From CAYFMH01 sp964344165 (lineage in GTDB: Bacteria; Patescibacteriota; Gracilibacteria; UBA4473), in contig CAYFMH010000006.1 in the NCBI GenBank assembly GCA_964344165.1, positions 1 through 39,610 on the forward strand: 39,610 nt of DNA. Reading direction: 5' to 3'. The notes under the pieces are model-generated. The model was not told the origin of the DNA, ran no database searches, and saw only the letters and a program-made list of their open reading frames with translations. A program made the position numbers and the translations under genes. Each line of letters starts with the position of its first letter. Positions within the stretch are counted from its first letter, which is position 1. Of this stretch, positions 7,568-15,294 are shown piece by piece.

Positions 7568-8830
7568 ATGGAAAGGTTGCCAAATTTTGTTTCAGAAAAA
7601 GAGAAACAACAATATTTAGGTGCGGTTTTTTCTAATTCAAAAGAAGATGCTTCTGTGAGTCCAGTTATTAGTGGAGGGAAGGCAATTCGAGTTTCTAGTC
7701 CAGAACAGGCGATAGGGTTGTTAGATGCAGGAATTATTCCTACTCTAGCCGGTTCTCATCCAGGATATGATGCCATTCGTGATGAATTAGATGAGAAGGG
7801 AATAGCTGATATTAAAGAGCGTATGGTAATGGTTCACGACGCTAATGAAGAAGCTATTAAAGAAGATATTCGTCGTGTTCGAGAAAGACATCCTTATGCT
7901 CCACTTTTTGTAAATGTCATGAGAGCTGTTTCGGATTATAAAAGGATGATTCAAACAATTGGTGAGCTATCAGAAGATCCTAGTGGAGAATTTATAGTGG
8001 ATGGATTTTTTGTTGGTGCCGGACTACCTGAAGATTTGCCAGAAACAATCCAAAAATATCCTCGTATGCGATATATTCCCATACTATCAAATGTTCGTGC
8101 AGCAAAAGTTTATAACAAAAGATCGGTAGCAAAAGAAGGTCGAATTCCTCCTCATGGTGTTTATGTTGAACAGCCATGGACTGCAGGGGGACATCTAGGA
8201 GAGAGGGAACTTGAAAAAGCTCTAGAAAAGATGGATCCAGTGGAAATTAGAGAGGGGATGGAAGCAATTTTTCCTGATTCAGTCTTTTTTTTGGGAGGTG
8301 GTTTGGTTTATAATGAAGACATTGTTCAGGCGGTAAGTGAATATGGTTATAGAGCGGGAGTAATGGGAACTAGAACAGCAGTTTTGAGGGAATCAGGAAT
8401 CCCAGATCGCATTTTGCGAGATTTTTATTTAAATCCTGATCTAAAAGTGGAGAAAGGGAAAATTAGTCCTACAGATTTTCCATCTAGTGAAATTGGAACT
8501 GAGGAATTAAGAGAGCGATTAATACGGCAAAGACTACCTGAGGAAGGAGAAAAAATAAGTGAAGTAAGAAAGGATATAATGAGAAGGTGTGTGAGGTGTA
8601 TTGGGGATGTTTGTCTATTTATGAAACATAAAAAAGAACTTTGTATTGCAGAAGCTCTTTCTGATCTATTGAGAGGAAAAGTGGATAGTATAATGTTTGC
8701 AGGTTCTGAGTTGGATACTATAAAACATGATCCACTTTATCATAATGATAATGGAATTTATGTTCCAAACGCTGTAGAGATGGCAGATTTTTTATTTAAT
8801 CCTGAAAACAAACGCCCATTAGCTGCCTAA
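7568..8830 (+). CDS. Nitronate monooxygenase/2-nitropropane dioxygenase-like FMN protein
   Basis: The TIM-barrel features of the NMO/FabK superfamily are present: an N-terminal substrate/FMN region 'AGIIPTLAGSHPGYD', 'VDGFFVGAGLPEDLPE' in mid-barrel, 'WTAGGHLGERE' (the AGGHxG flavin-binding loop), 'FFLGGGLVYNEDIVQAV', and 'GYRAGVMGTRTAV', the phosphate-binding end of the barrel. The last 110 residues carry an unusual four-Cys segment ('RRCVRCIGDVC' then 'ELC'), which might bind a metal. At 420 residues it is longer than typical NMO (about 320-360). The exact substrate is unknown; nitronate oxidation, ACP-linked reduction and other flavin chemistry are all possible. It overlaps the convergent hydrolase gene by 4 bases (CTAA). 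Confidence 0.75.
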   Translation: MERLPNFVSEKEKQQYLGAVFSNSKEDASVSPVISGGKAIRVSSPEQAIGLLDAGIIPTLAGSHPGYDAIRDELDEKGIADIKERMVMVHDANEEAIKEDIRRVRERHPYAPLFVNVMRAVSDYKRMIQTIGELSEDPSGEFIVDGFFVGAGLPEDLPETIQKYPRMRYIPILSNVRAAKVYNKRSVAKEGRIPPHGVYVEQPWTAGGHLGERELEKALEKMDPVEIREGMEAIFPDSVFFLGGGLVYNEDIVQAVSEYGYRAGVMGTRTAVLRESGIPDRILRDFYLNPDLKVEKGKISPTDFPSSEIGTEELRERLIRQRLPEEGEKISEVRKDIMRRCVRCIGDVCLFMKHKKELCIAEALSDLLRGKVDSIMFAGSELDTIKHDPLYHNDNGIYVPNAVEMADFLFNPENKRPLAA

Positions 8831-9630
8831 TCCTCAATCTCCTCCAAAAACTCCCTGATTCCCCGTACATATTCTTCTTTTGACTCAATCATTCCTCCGT
8901 TGTGCGAACCAGATATCTGCAGGAAGGCCTTCGGTGCAGGAGCATGATCGAAGAGCTTCTGCCCCTGGACAAAAGATATCATCTCGTCATCCCCACTGTG
9001 GATTACCAGGATCGGAGAAGGGATATTTGGGAGCTTTTTGCCGGCTTCAAATTTAAACCGGAGCAGGTACTTTACCGGGACGTACCAGAAATGAGCCTGG
9101 GCGATCTCTGTGGCTGAAAAGAAAGAAGATTCAAAAATCACCGCTTTTACTTCTTTTTCTTGTGCGATCTCAGCCATGATGCTGCCACCAATAGATTTTC
9201 CCCAGAGGATGATGTCGCCTGGGGCAATATTTTTCGTTTGCGTCACAAAATCCCAGGCGGCCACTCCATCGGCATAAAGATCGGCTTCTTTTTTGATCTT
9301 GCCGCTGCTTTTGCCATAGCCTCGATAGTCAAAAATAAGCGCATTCAGTCCTAATTCTTTTAGAATTCTCAGCTGCTGTGTCCGATGAGAGATGTTGCCC
9401 GCATTTCCGTGAAAAAAAAGTACCGTTTGAGCCTTGTTATCCGTTTGCATCCACCAGCCGTGGAGACGTTCTCCATCTTCCGTCTCAAAAAACACCTCTT
9501 TGATATTGAGATCGGGTGGGGGAGAGTAGACTTTGGCACTTGGATAAAAAATCAGCTTTTCTTGAAAAATCTCTAGTCCTGCGACAAAGAGAAGATAGCC
9601 CAAAAACAATGAAAATAGGATTTTCATCAA
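8827..9630 (-). CDS. Membrane-anchored alpha/beta hydrolase
   Basis: This is an alpha/beta-hydrolase of the ABHD13/BEM46-like kind. The N-terminal hydrophobic helix (residues about 2-20) is an anchor or uncleaved signal. 'FFHGNAGN' (73-79) gives the oxyanion hole, 'GKSIGGS' the nucleophile elbow with S146, 'HSGDDEM' the acid at D214/D215, and 'SGSHNGG' the catalytic H243. The triad is therefore complete. The substrate is unknown; an ester, acyl-lipid or peptide is possible. Length (267) is normal. The stop overlaps the convergent flavoprotein stop. Confidence 0.88.
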   Translation of the reverse strand: MMKILFSLFLGYLLFVAGLEIFQEKLIFYPSAKVYSPPPDLNIKEVFFETEDGERLHGWWMQTDNKAQTVLFFHGNAGNISHRTQQLRILKELGLNALIFDYRGYGKSSGKIKKEADLYADGVAAWDFVTQTKNIAPGDIILWGKSIGGSIMAEIAQEKEVKAVIFESSFFSATEIAQAHFWYVPVKYLLRFKFEAGKKLPNIPSPILVIHSGDDEMISFVQGQKLFDHAPAPKAFLQISGSHNGGMIESKEEYVRGIREFLEEIED

Positions 9631-9674
9631 GTTTTATTCTGAGGAAATGAAGAAGAAAAAACAAGAATTAAATG

Positions 9675-9858
9675 CGTCATCCCGAATCGTTTTGGTAAGA
9701 CAAGGATCATACAACACATAAGGGATCTTCCGATTAATTTTGAGTAAAAATGCAGAAAATCAACCACATAAAAGCTTTCCTTTGTGTTTTCTTCAAATGA
9801 TAATGATTCCTCATTTGGCTGTTGTACGTTTCAAGATGATCCGTCATTCGGAATGACG
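9675..9858. mobile_element. MITE-like 184-bp palindromic element
   Basis: The ends are inverted copies of CGTCATYCCGAAT (9675-9687 and 9846-9858, one mismatch). Inner segments also pair: GGATCAT and ACAAC on the left recur, inverted, before the right end, separated by extra bases. The right end sits directly against the prmC stop codon. It contains no frame of note. It looks like a non-autonomous transposable or REP-like element. Target duplications are not evident. Confidence 0.55.
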
Positions 9859-9859
9859 A

Positions 9860-10675
9860 TTATTTTATAATTTTTGCAAAAAACACATCCCCGCCACAAT
9901 CGGTAAAAAACTTCACCTGGTAAGATGAAAAAATTGTCTGAATTGCTTCTTTTTGGATAGGTAAAAACTCCAACCAGAGTTCTGAAAACTGTATTTTTTT
10001 GTCCTGAATCTGTAATTTTAATTTTCGGACCAAATCTAAACCATCAGATCCAGCAAAAATGGCTAAATTTGGTTCTTTTTTGACCTCTGAGGACACGTCC
10101 ATGCCTGAGGGGACATAGGGTAAGTTGGCAACTATAATGTCAAATTGAGAACCATTTTTGAGTGTTTTGAGGAGATCGGATTTTAAGAATTTTATGTGTA
10201 CATCATTACTTTGAGTATTTTTTTGAGCGATTTTTAGTGCTTTGAGAGAAATATCGATACCACTCATTTCGCAGCCAGGAAATTTATGGGCTAAAAAAAT
10301 AGCTATTGCCCCACTTCCGGTCCCAATATCCAATATTTTTTGAGGTGTAAAATTCCTTTTTTCCATCACAATTTTTTTACACAAGATTTCGGTTTCATCA
10401 CGGGGGATAAGGACATTTTTGTCGACGAAAATCTGAAATCCAGCCCATTTTTTGTACCCAATGATTTGAGCGACGGGGATATTATTTTTTCTTTTTTTGA
10501 TCCACCTTTTGAATTTCCACTGCTGAAAAAAAGAAAGCTTATACTCCTGATGGGATTTTAAAAAAGTTCGATCTTTCTCAATAATTTCTGCCAAAAGTAC
10601 TTCAGCTTCCAATTTTGGATTATCAAAATTTGAGAGTTGGGATTGTCCCCAAAGAAGTGCTTGGTGGATATTCAT
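9860..10675 (-). CDS. prmC: Release factor glutamine methyltransferase
   Basis: PrmC (HemK) methylates the GGQ glutamine of RF1/RF2. The N-terminal helical domain is followed by the SAM-binding motif I 'LDIGTGSGAIA' and motif IV 'NLPYVPS', with the characteristic 'LIPRDETEIL' before the methyltransferase domain. Canonical bacterial motif IV is NPPY; NLPY is a variant that keeps the Asn and Tyr. 'PRDETE' likewise varies from PRPETE. I chose ATG at 10675 ('MNIHQALLWG', a typical PrmC beginning) over TTG at 10711. It lies just downstream of the SLT-like gene on the same strand and probably shares its transcript. Confidence 0.9.
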   Translation of the reverse strand: MNIHQALLWGQSQLSNFDNPKLEAEVLLAEIIEKDRTFLKSHQEYKLSFFQQWKFKRWIKKRKNNIPVAQIIGYKKWAGFQIFVDKNVLIPRDETEILCKKIVMEKRNFTPQKILDIGTGSGAIAIFLAHKFPGCEMSGIDISLKALKIAQKNTQSNDVHIKFLKSDLLKTLKNGSQFDIIVANLPYVPSGMDVSSEVKKEPNLAIFAGSDGLDLVRKLKLQIQDKKIQFSELWLEFLPIQKEAIQTIFSSYQVKFFTDCGGDVFFAKIIK

Positions 10676-10713
10676 CGATGGCACTTTAATTTGAAAAACT
10701 TGAAGCGGCAATT

Positions 10714-12015
10714 TTAATTTGGTGTTCCATCTTCAGGAACCGATGTAGCAGAAGCACTCAAACTTGGGGAGACAGTGGTTCCATCTTGTTCTAAAGAACG
10801 CTCAGCCAATTTATTGGTTGAATCAGGTTTAGCAGCTAGGACTTTGTCAGAATAAGTTAATAGCAATTTAGGAATTTCCCCTTCATTCTCTTTGATTTTT
10901 TCCAATGTTCCAGTTGGTCCCCAAAAATAAGCCGTCAAAACAATTTTTTTCATAATTTCTTCTGCAAATTGGCGCTGAGGGAGTTCTTTTTTTAGCCGAC
11001 GTCTCATTTCCTGGGACAAATTAACCACAATTTTTGTTACTCTTAGGATCGCTTCTTCGGGATTAAAAGGATTGATTTGAGAATATCTTTTGTCTTTTCC
11101 ATCATAAAAATAAGTACCTAATTGACCCAGACCAAAATAATATTTGTTGGAAACCGCATTTGTATCTCCTTTGGATTCGGTCCAGATAATTTTTTCCACT
11201 ATTTCTCGGAGAGATTCTGTATCCTGAAATGCATGTTCGGCTTCGTTGTGTTCTGATGCCGCATTAGAAATCAGATGTCCATACTGATTTAAAAAGTTTG
11301 GATTTTCTGAAAAAGCTAAGGAACCTCTTTCTTCTCTTTCAATATCACTTTTTGACCACATAGCTAGACCTATTCTTTCTGGGTTTAAATTATATTTTTT
11401 CCAGTGCGCCCAGAATTCTTTTCCAGTCATGGAGGCGTACATTTCTTTTGTAACTCTTTTTCTAAGTTCAGTGGCCTTTGAATCAAAAGTTTTATCGTCT
11501 AAGTTTATTAATTCTGGATTTTGGAGGAGGGTTGCCAACTCTCTTTTTAGTCTAGCTAAATAAGGGGGGGAGAGAATATTGCCTCTATTCCAACCCATAT
11601 TTCCCTTAGCTACTTCTAGAGTATTCCAAACTATCTCAGTTCTTTTTGATTTGAAATTGCCTTCTGGAGTAAAAATAAGAGCGGGTTTTTTCCCTGAGAT
11701 AGCTTCTTCAAAGGGGGAAAGGGGTTGAGTTTCAATTTTTGAAGGATTGTAATCAGGATCGGCCAATCGATAAACGGAGGAATTTCTTAGTGATTCCGGG
11801 AGTTCAATTAGAGAAGGAGATTGACTTTTTTTTGAAGATGTCATGAGCCAATCTGTTGTAGTGCTGATTCCCAAAAGGATAGTACTAACTGCTGCAACTG
11901 TATAGATTTTAGGATGTTTTTTTAGAACAGAGAAGATTTTTTCTTGAAAATACTGAACTGGGAGTTCAGCTTTAATTTTTTCGGTTGCTTGAGGAATTGA
12001 ATCCAGAATTCTCAT
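10714..12015 (-). CDS. Membrane-anchored lytic transglycosylase-like (SLT) protein
   Basis: One N-terminal membrane helix (about 37-58) follows a short cytoplasmic head, so the rest is probably extracytoplasmic. Residues about 270-370 resemble the goose-lysozyme/SLT fold: 'IIWTESKGDTNAVS' with candidate catalytic E280, 'GLGQL' (295-299) in place of the GLMQ motif, and 'AYFWGPTG' (362-369) in place of AYNxG. Peptidoglycan cleavage is the likely role. The C-terminus is Ser/Thr/Pro-rich. The region 60-250 is unassigned. Divergence of the motifs leaves room for a non-catalytic cell-wall-binding function. Confidence 0.65.
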   Translation of the reverse strand: MRILDSIPQATEKIKAELPVQYFQEKIFSVLKKHPKIYTVAAVSTILLGISTTTDWLMTSSKKSQSPSLIELPESLRNSSVYRLADPDYNPSKIETQPLSPFEEAISGKKPALIFTPEGNFKSKRTEIVWNTLEVAKGNMGWNRGNILSPPYLARLKRELATLLQNPELINLDDKTFDSKATELRKRVTKEMYASMTGKEFWAHWKKYNLNPERIGLAMWSKSDIEREERGSLAFSENPNFLNQYGHLISNAASEHNEAEHAFQDTESLREIVEKIIWTESKGDTNAVSNKYYFGLGQLGTYFYDGKDKRYSQINPFNPEEAILRVTKIVVNLSQEMRRRLKKELPQRQFAEEIMKKIVLTAYFWGPTGTLEKIKENEGEIPKLLLTYSDKVLAAKPDSTNKLAERSLEQDGTTVSPSLSASATSVPEDGTPN

Positions 12016-12150
12016 GGCTTTTTGCTGATATTTAAATTTCTTTATTTATCCAGACTTTTTTTATTATATTTTTGCGATTTTGTCAACTAAAAATGATGAC
12101 TTTTTAAAAAATACTTCGTTACAATTTACAAAATTTAAGTTTAAAAAGCA

Positions 12151-12804
12151 GTGGAAAAAGCAGAATTAAACAAAAAATACCTCAAAAAAGCTCGATTTTG
12201 GGCTTGGATTTTGGGGTATTTACCGGGGGTTCGTTCTGTTTTTTTGTCTGGATCTGTGGCACAGGGAAGAGTGAGCGAGGGGTCTGATATTGATCTTTTT
12301 TTTATTACTCACCATGGACAGATCTGGACGGGGCGATTTTTTGTCTTTTTTGTACTCAAACTCTGCCGTCAAATCGCTACCGATGCACATCATGCCGGGC
12401 AGATTTGCCCCAACCACTTCATCACGGATAAAAACCTTAAGATTGAAGAAAAAGATGCGTACGCGGCCCATTTGTTTGCTCATAACCTTCCACTACATGA
12501 TCCAGCTGATCTGTGGGCGGTTTTTGTGAAGGCTAATAAAAACTGGATCAAAAATTTCGGGGAGGAATTTTCTCACTCACCACAAAATCCAAATAAAAAG
12601 TTTAAAAAGAAAAAGGCTGGTTTTTTTGCTCAAAAATTAGAGTTAGGGCTCAAAAAAATTCAGATTAAAAAGATAAAGCACAATCATCAGTATTTTTATC
12701 CGGGGGCGAAGATTATTTTGAAAGACACAGAACTAAGGTTCCACCCGAAACCGAAGAATAAGAGTTGGGGAAAAGAAAATCAAGAAATTACAAATTCCAA
12801 ATGA
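12151..12804 (+). CDS. Pol-beta-type nucleotidyltransferase domain protein
   Basis: The N-terminal half has the nucleotidyltransferase signature 'SGSVAQGRVSEGSDIDLFFI': Gly-Ser (34-35) followed by the metal-binding D46 and D48. The rest is basic and contains no recognised HEPN or antitoxin partner. It starts with GTG. The final residues 'EITNSK' and the TGA stop are encoded by the period-7 array at 12790-12817, which implies that the array replaced or extended the original 3' end. The substrate (tRNA, protein or small molecule) cannot be told. Confidence 0.75.
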   Translation: MEKAELNKKYLKKARFWAWILGYLPGVRSVFLSGSVAQGRVSEGSDIDLFFITHHGQIWTGRFFVFFVLKLCRQIATDAHHAGQICPNHFITDKNLKIEEKDAYAAHLFAHNLPLHDPADLWAVFVKANKNWIKNFGEEFSHSPQNPNKKFKKKKAGFFAQKLELGLKKIQIKKIKHNHQYFYPGAKIILKDTELRFHPKPKNKSWGKENQEITNSK

Positions 12805-12817
12805 CAAATTACAAATT
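12790..12817. repeat. Heptad array C (ACAAATT)
   Basis: Four contiguous 7-base units: ACAAATT, CCAAATG, ACAAATT, ACAAATT. It begins inside the preceding reading frame and includes its stop codon (TGA at 12802-12804). Single arm. Confidence 0.75.
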
Positions 12818-12841
12818 TTGGAATAAATTTGGTTTTATCGC

Positions 12842-12869
12842 TTGTGAAAAGCAAATAAATACTTATATT
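12842..12869 (+). promoter_or_regulatory. nusB promoter
   Basis: TTGTGA at 12842-12847, 16 bases, then TATATT at 12864-12869, 22 bases before the nusB ATG. A GCAAATA/TATTTGC inverted repeat overlaps the -10 region and might be an operator. Confidence 0.5.
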
Positions 12870-12891
12870 TGCCTCAAATAAGTACTTAAAA

Positions 12892-13320
12892 ATGAGTAAA
12901 TTGGATAAACAAGCGCGTCATGAGAGCCGGATTCGGGCGGTGAAGACGCTTTTTAATTTTCTCGAAAGAGATCAAAAAGTACCGCTCAAAAAGTGTTTGT
13001 CTTATGTGCAAAAAGATGTAGATGAGATGAAAGGAAAAGATGATTTTGCTAAAGAACTATTAGAGAGAACAGAAGAAGATATGCCAAAAATAAAAATTTT
13101 GATTCGCTCTTTTGCAAGTGACTTCCTATATGAAAAGATTGCCCCGATCAATCGATCGATTTTGCTTCTGGGGATTGCTGAAATGAAATACTTCGATACT
13201 CCACCGATCGTAGTGATCAATGAGTACGTAGATTTGGCCAAAGAGTTTGGAGAAGAAAAATCGGCTCCTTTTGTAAATGCGGTTTTGGATGAATACAGAA
13301 AGAGTTTGGGAAAAAATTAA
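12892..13320 (+). CDS. nusB: Transcription antitermination factor NusB
   Basis: NusB with NusE/S10 binds boxA RNA and assists rRNA antitermination. The C-terminal half is diagnostic: 'INRSILLLGIAEMKYFDTPP' followed by 'VVINEYVDLAKEFGEEKSAPFVNAVLD', including the conserved INE and FVN motifs. The N-terminus ('RHESRIRAVKTLFNFLE') matches the RNA-binding helix. Length 142 is normal. It has its own promoter and is followed by a convergent radical SAM gene. Confidence 0.95.
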   Translation: MSKLDKQARHESRIRAVKTLFNFLERDQKVPLKKCLSYVQKDVDEMKGKDDFAKELLERTEEDMPKIKILIRSFASDFLYEKIAPINRSILLLGIAEMKYFDTPPIVVINEYVDLAKEFGEEKSAPFVNAVLDEYRKSLGKN

Positions 13321-13323
13321 AAA

Positions 13324-13384
13324 AGGTGGTAGGTGGGAATTTGTGGGGATTAATCAATTTTATTACCTGCTACTTACAACCTTT
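13324..13384. repeat. Heptad array D (AGGTGGN / ACYTNCN)
   Basis: Left units AGGTGGT AGGTGGG (13324-13337). Right units ACCTGCT ACTTACA ACCTTTT (13364-13384) are roughly complementary. It lies between convergent nusB and the nrdG-like gene and its last base is part of the latter's stop codon. This is the weakest pairing of the series. Confidence 0.5.
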
Positions 13385-14091
13385 TAGTCTAGAACTTCTA
13401 CTTTTTTCACGTATTTTCCCATTATCGCTCTAAATGCTTCTAATTCGTCTTTTGAAAACCCTGCATATTTTGAAAACTCCGGATTAAGAACTCTGTTGTT
13501 CCGAAAATTTTGAAGCGTAAATTTGCCGGCTCCGTCGATGAATTGGCCGATTTTTTCCATTTCTGTCTTGTCGTGAAACTCGGTCAGGACCGTCGTCCGA
13601 AATTCATAATCGATGCCGGAACTCATGATCAGATCTTTGCTTTTTTTGATTTCTGCGGTGTCTACTCTGGTGTTGGCTAGGATATCATAGTTCTCCGGGC
13701 TGGCTTTGATGTCCATGGCAAAGTAATCCACACATTTTTCTTCAATACATTTTTTAATAACTTCTGAATCAGTTCCGTTGGTATCCAATTTTACGAGGAA
13801 TCCCATTTCCTTAATTTTTTTGAGGAAGGGGATTAAGTCCGGATGAATGCTTGGCTCACCCCCGGAGACAACGACGCCATCGAGGAGACCTTTTCTGGTT
13901 TTGAGGAATTTGAAGAATTTTTCTTCGGGAATGAGGCCTTTTTCTTGGTAGTTAATAATCTCTTCTGGAAGGACAAACTGTGGATTGTGACAAAATCCAC
14001 ACCGAAAGTTGCATCCGACCGTAAAAATGATGCAACTGGTGCGTCCTGGATAGTCCAGGAGGGTGAGAGTATTTATGCCACCGATGAGCAT
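13384..14091 (-). CDS. Anaerobic ribonucleotide reductase activase-like radical SAM protein
   Basis: The radical SAM cluster motif is 'CNFRCGFC' (C27, C31, C34), preceded by 'LTLLDYPGRTSCIIFTVG', typical of the NrdG2/TIGR02495 branch. 'VVSGGEPSIHPDLI' is the GGE motif. The role is to generate the glycyl radical on class III ribonucleotide reductase, but nrdD is not in the window. The next gene upstream on the same strand encodes a CPxC redoxin, consistent with the class III system, in which a redoxin can supply electrons. A related pyruvate-formate-lyase-type activase remains possible. Confidence 0.85.
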   Translation of the reverse strand: MLIGGINTLTLLDYPGRTSCIIFTVGCNFRCGFCHNPQFVLPEEIINYQEKGLIPEEKFFKFLKTRKGLLDGVVVSGGEPSIHPDLIPFLKKIKEMGFLVKLDTNGTDSEVIKKCIEEKCVDYFAMDIKASPENYDILANTRVDTAEIKKSKDLIMSSGIDYEFRTTVLTEFHDKTEMEKIGQFIDGAGKFTLQNFRNNRVLNPEFSKYAGFSKDELEAFRAIMGKYVKKVEVLD

Positions 14092-14157
14092 GGCCGCTTT
14101 GCGGAATTAAAAATTAAAAATGCAAAATTAAAAATTTTGGAGCTTTTTTATTTTTAG

Positions 14158-14192
14158 ACTAAGAACTAAAAACTAACAACTAAAAACTAAGA
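14158..14192. repeat. Heptad array E (ACTAANA), five perfect units
   Basis: ACTAAGA, ACTAAAA, ACTAACA, ACTAAAA, ACTAAGA in perfect 7-base register. The last unit supplies the stop codon (TAG on the minus strand) of the redoxin gene. The 14105-14140 stretch before it is also repetitive (AAAATTA units). Confidence 0.85.
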
Positions 14193-14432
14193 GTGGCTTT
14201 TCAAAAAACCTTCCAATTCATCTACTTCGTTTATTTGGATAAGCTCTTCCCCGTTTTCATTCAGAATGATCATCGTCGGGGCGACAGTAATCCCATAGTC
14301 CATACTTTTTTCGGGGAAGTCTGGATGATTTTCATCGAGTATTTCTCCCGGAAAATTAACATTTTTTTCGACGTATTCTTTAAACGCCGGACATTTGGGG
14401 CAACGAGTAGTAGTGAAGAGGAGGTAATTCAT
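14187..14432 (-). CDS. Glutaredoxin/thioredoxin-like redoxin, 81 aa
   Basis: A small thioredoxin-fold protein with active site 'CPKC' (C11, C14) directly after the first strand ('MNYLLFTTTR') and the cis-proline segment 'VAPTMIIL' near residue 50. The size fits NrdH-like redoxins. It precedes the nrdG-like gene with about 95 bp between, so a shared role in deoxyribonucleotide synthesis is likely. The last codon and stop fall within heptad array E. Confidence 0.8.
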   Translation of the reverse strand: MNYLLFTTTRCPKCPAFKEYVEKNVNFPGEILDENHPDFPEKSMDYGITVAPTMIILNENGEELIQINEVDELEGFLKSHS

Positions 14433-14461
14433 TTTTTGTAATGAGTATTATATAATATTTT

Positions 14462-14561
14462 TAATGAATAATGTAGCTAATGAGTAATGATTAATTTAAG
14501 AAATAAGTAATTAATTTTCTAATTTTATTACTCATTATTCATTCCTCATTAATCATTATAA
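14462..14561. repeat. Paired heptad array F (TAATGAN / ATTANTC)
   Basis: Left units TAATGAA TAATGTA (GC) TAATGAG TAATGAT (14462-14491). Right units ATTACTC ATTATTC ATTCCTC ATTAATC ATTATAA (14527-14561). The two arms are complementary. The last right unit overlaps the stop codon of the membrane-protein gene. Confidence 0.85.
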
Positions 14562-14939
14562 AAAGAATCCTACATAAGATAGATAAGCTCCGAGGAGAAG
14601 ATAAATCACTGCACAAGGAGTGAGAATTTTATCCAATTTGATAGCTTTTGATAGGGCGTATACTTTGTCTGGGAAAATAAGCAAGAAAATTCCTTTTATA
14701 ATTCCTCCCCATCCAAAGATCGTGATGACCACTGGCCAGTCACAGAGCCATACATTGTGGTGAAGCACGACCGCGAGCCCGATTGCCATGGCTGAAATTC
14801 CTCCAATGTAGGTGAGAGCCGGACTTTTTTCGAAGTCTGCGAGCATTTTGAGATAAGATTTTTGGTTGACCAGAAGCCCGAGAGAGACAGCGATGATGAT
14901 AGGCCCGAGGATCTGGGCGAGAAAAGCAGCAGTTTCCAT
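14556..14939 (-). CDS. Integral membrane protein, four helices, 127 aa
   Basis: Four hydrophobic helices at about 8-24, 42-60, 68-89 and 106-125 ('ILGPIIIAVSLGLLV', 'YIGGISAMAIGLAVVL', 'VVITIFGWGGIIKGIFLLI', 'TPCAVIYLLLGAYLSYVGF'). There are no catalytic motifs and I do not recognise the family; it could be a small transporter-like or stress membrane protein. It stands upstream of the redoxin gene on the same strand, separated by array F. Confidence 0.75.
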   Translation of the reverse strand: METAAFLAQILGPIIIAVSLGLLVNQKSYLKMLADFEKSPALTYIGGISAMAIGLAVVLHHNVWLCDWPVVITIFGWGGIIKGIFLLIFPDKVYALSKAIKLDKILTPCAVIYLLLGAYLSYVGFFL

Positions 14940-15044
14940 GTTTTGTGGATTAAGAAGTAATTAATTGCTATAGCTTTCCAGCCTACGCAAACTTTAAGGA
15001 TAAATACCAGCTTCAGCTGACAAGTAGCAATTAGTCAAATTCTA

Positions 15045-15170
15045 ATGATGTTTGTAAAAAAAAGGGAAATAATTTGTGTTGCAGAGATTGTGGAAATGTT
15101 TTTTTTTGTTTTTTTGCTTTTATTGTTTATCGCCGCATTTCTTCTGGGAGTTATTGCGTTTATGAAGTAA
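15045..15170 (+). CDS. Candidate single-pass membrane peptide, 41 aa
   Basis: A short frame starting with two ATGs encodes a charged head ('FVKKREIICVAEIVEM') and one strongly hydrophobic helix ('FFFVFLLLLFIAAFLLGVIA') followed by 'FMK'. A hairpin at 15187-15235 follows the stop and may terminate it. It is too short for statistical proof; the support is the coherent membrane-peptide layout in an otherwise empty 400-bp gap. Confidence 0.4.
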   Translation: MMFVKKREIICVAEIVEMFFFVFLLLLFIAAFLLGVIAFMK

Positions 15171-15186
15171 AACCTTCGAAATTCTT

Positions 15187-15235
15187 CGATTTTTATTGGG
15201 CTCACCCGACAAGTCGGCCTCGCCCATAAAAATCG
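15187..15235. repeat. Nested REP-like palindrome
   Basis: CGATTTTTATTGGGC (15187-15201) pairs with GCCCATAAAAATCG (15222-15235), with one bulged base. Inside is a second short palindrome, CCGAC-AA-GTCGG. It could be a terminator for the 41-residue frame or an interspersed REP-like element. Confidence 0.6.
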
Positions 15236-15266
15236 CGAAAATCAATTTGTAATTATAAAAGAAAAA

Positions 15267-15286
15267 CCCCTCGCCGAAGCGAGGGG
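15267..15286 (-). terminator. Intrinsic terminator of the SPFH gene
   Basis: An 8-bp GC-rich stem with a C(UUCG)G tetraloop on the minus strand, followed directly by U5C U4. It lies 54 bases past the SPFH stop and just outside the left 18-bp inverted repeat. Confidence 0.85.
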
Positions 15287-15294
15287 CCGTCCAA

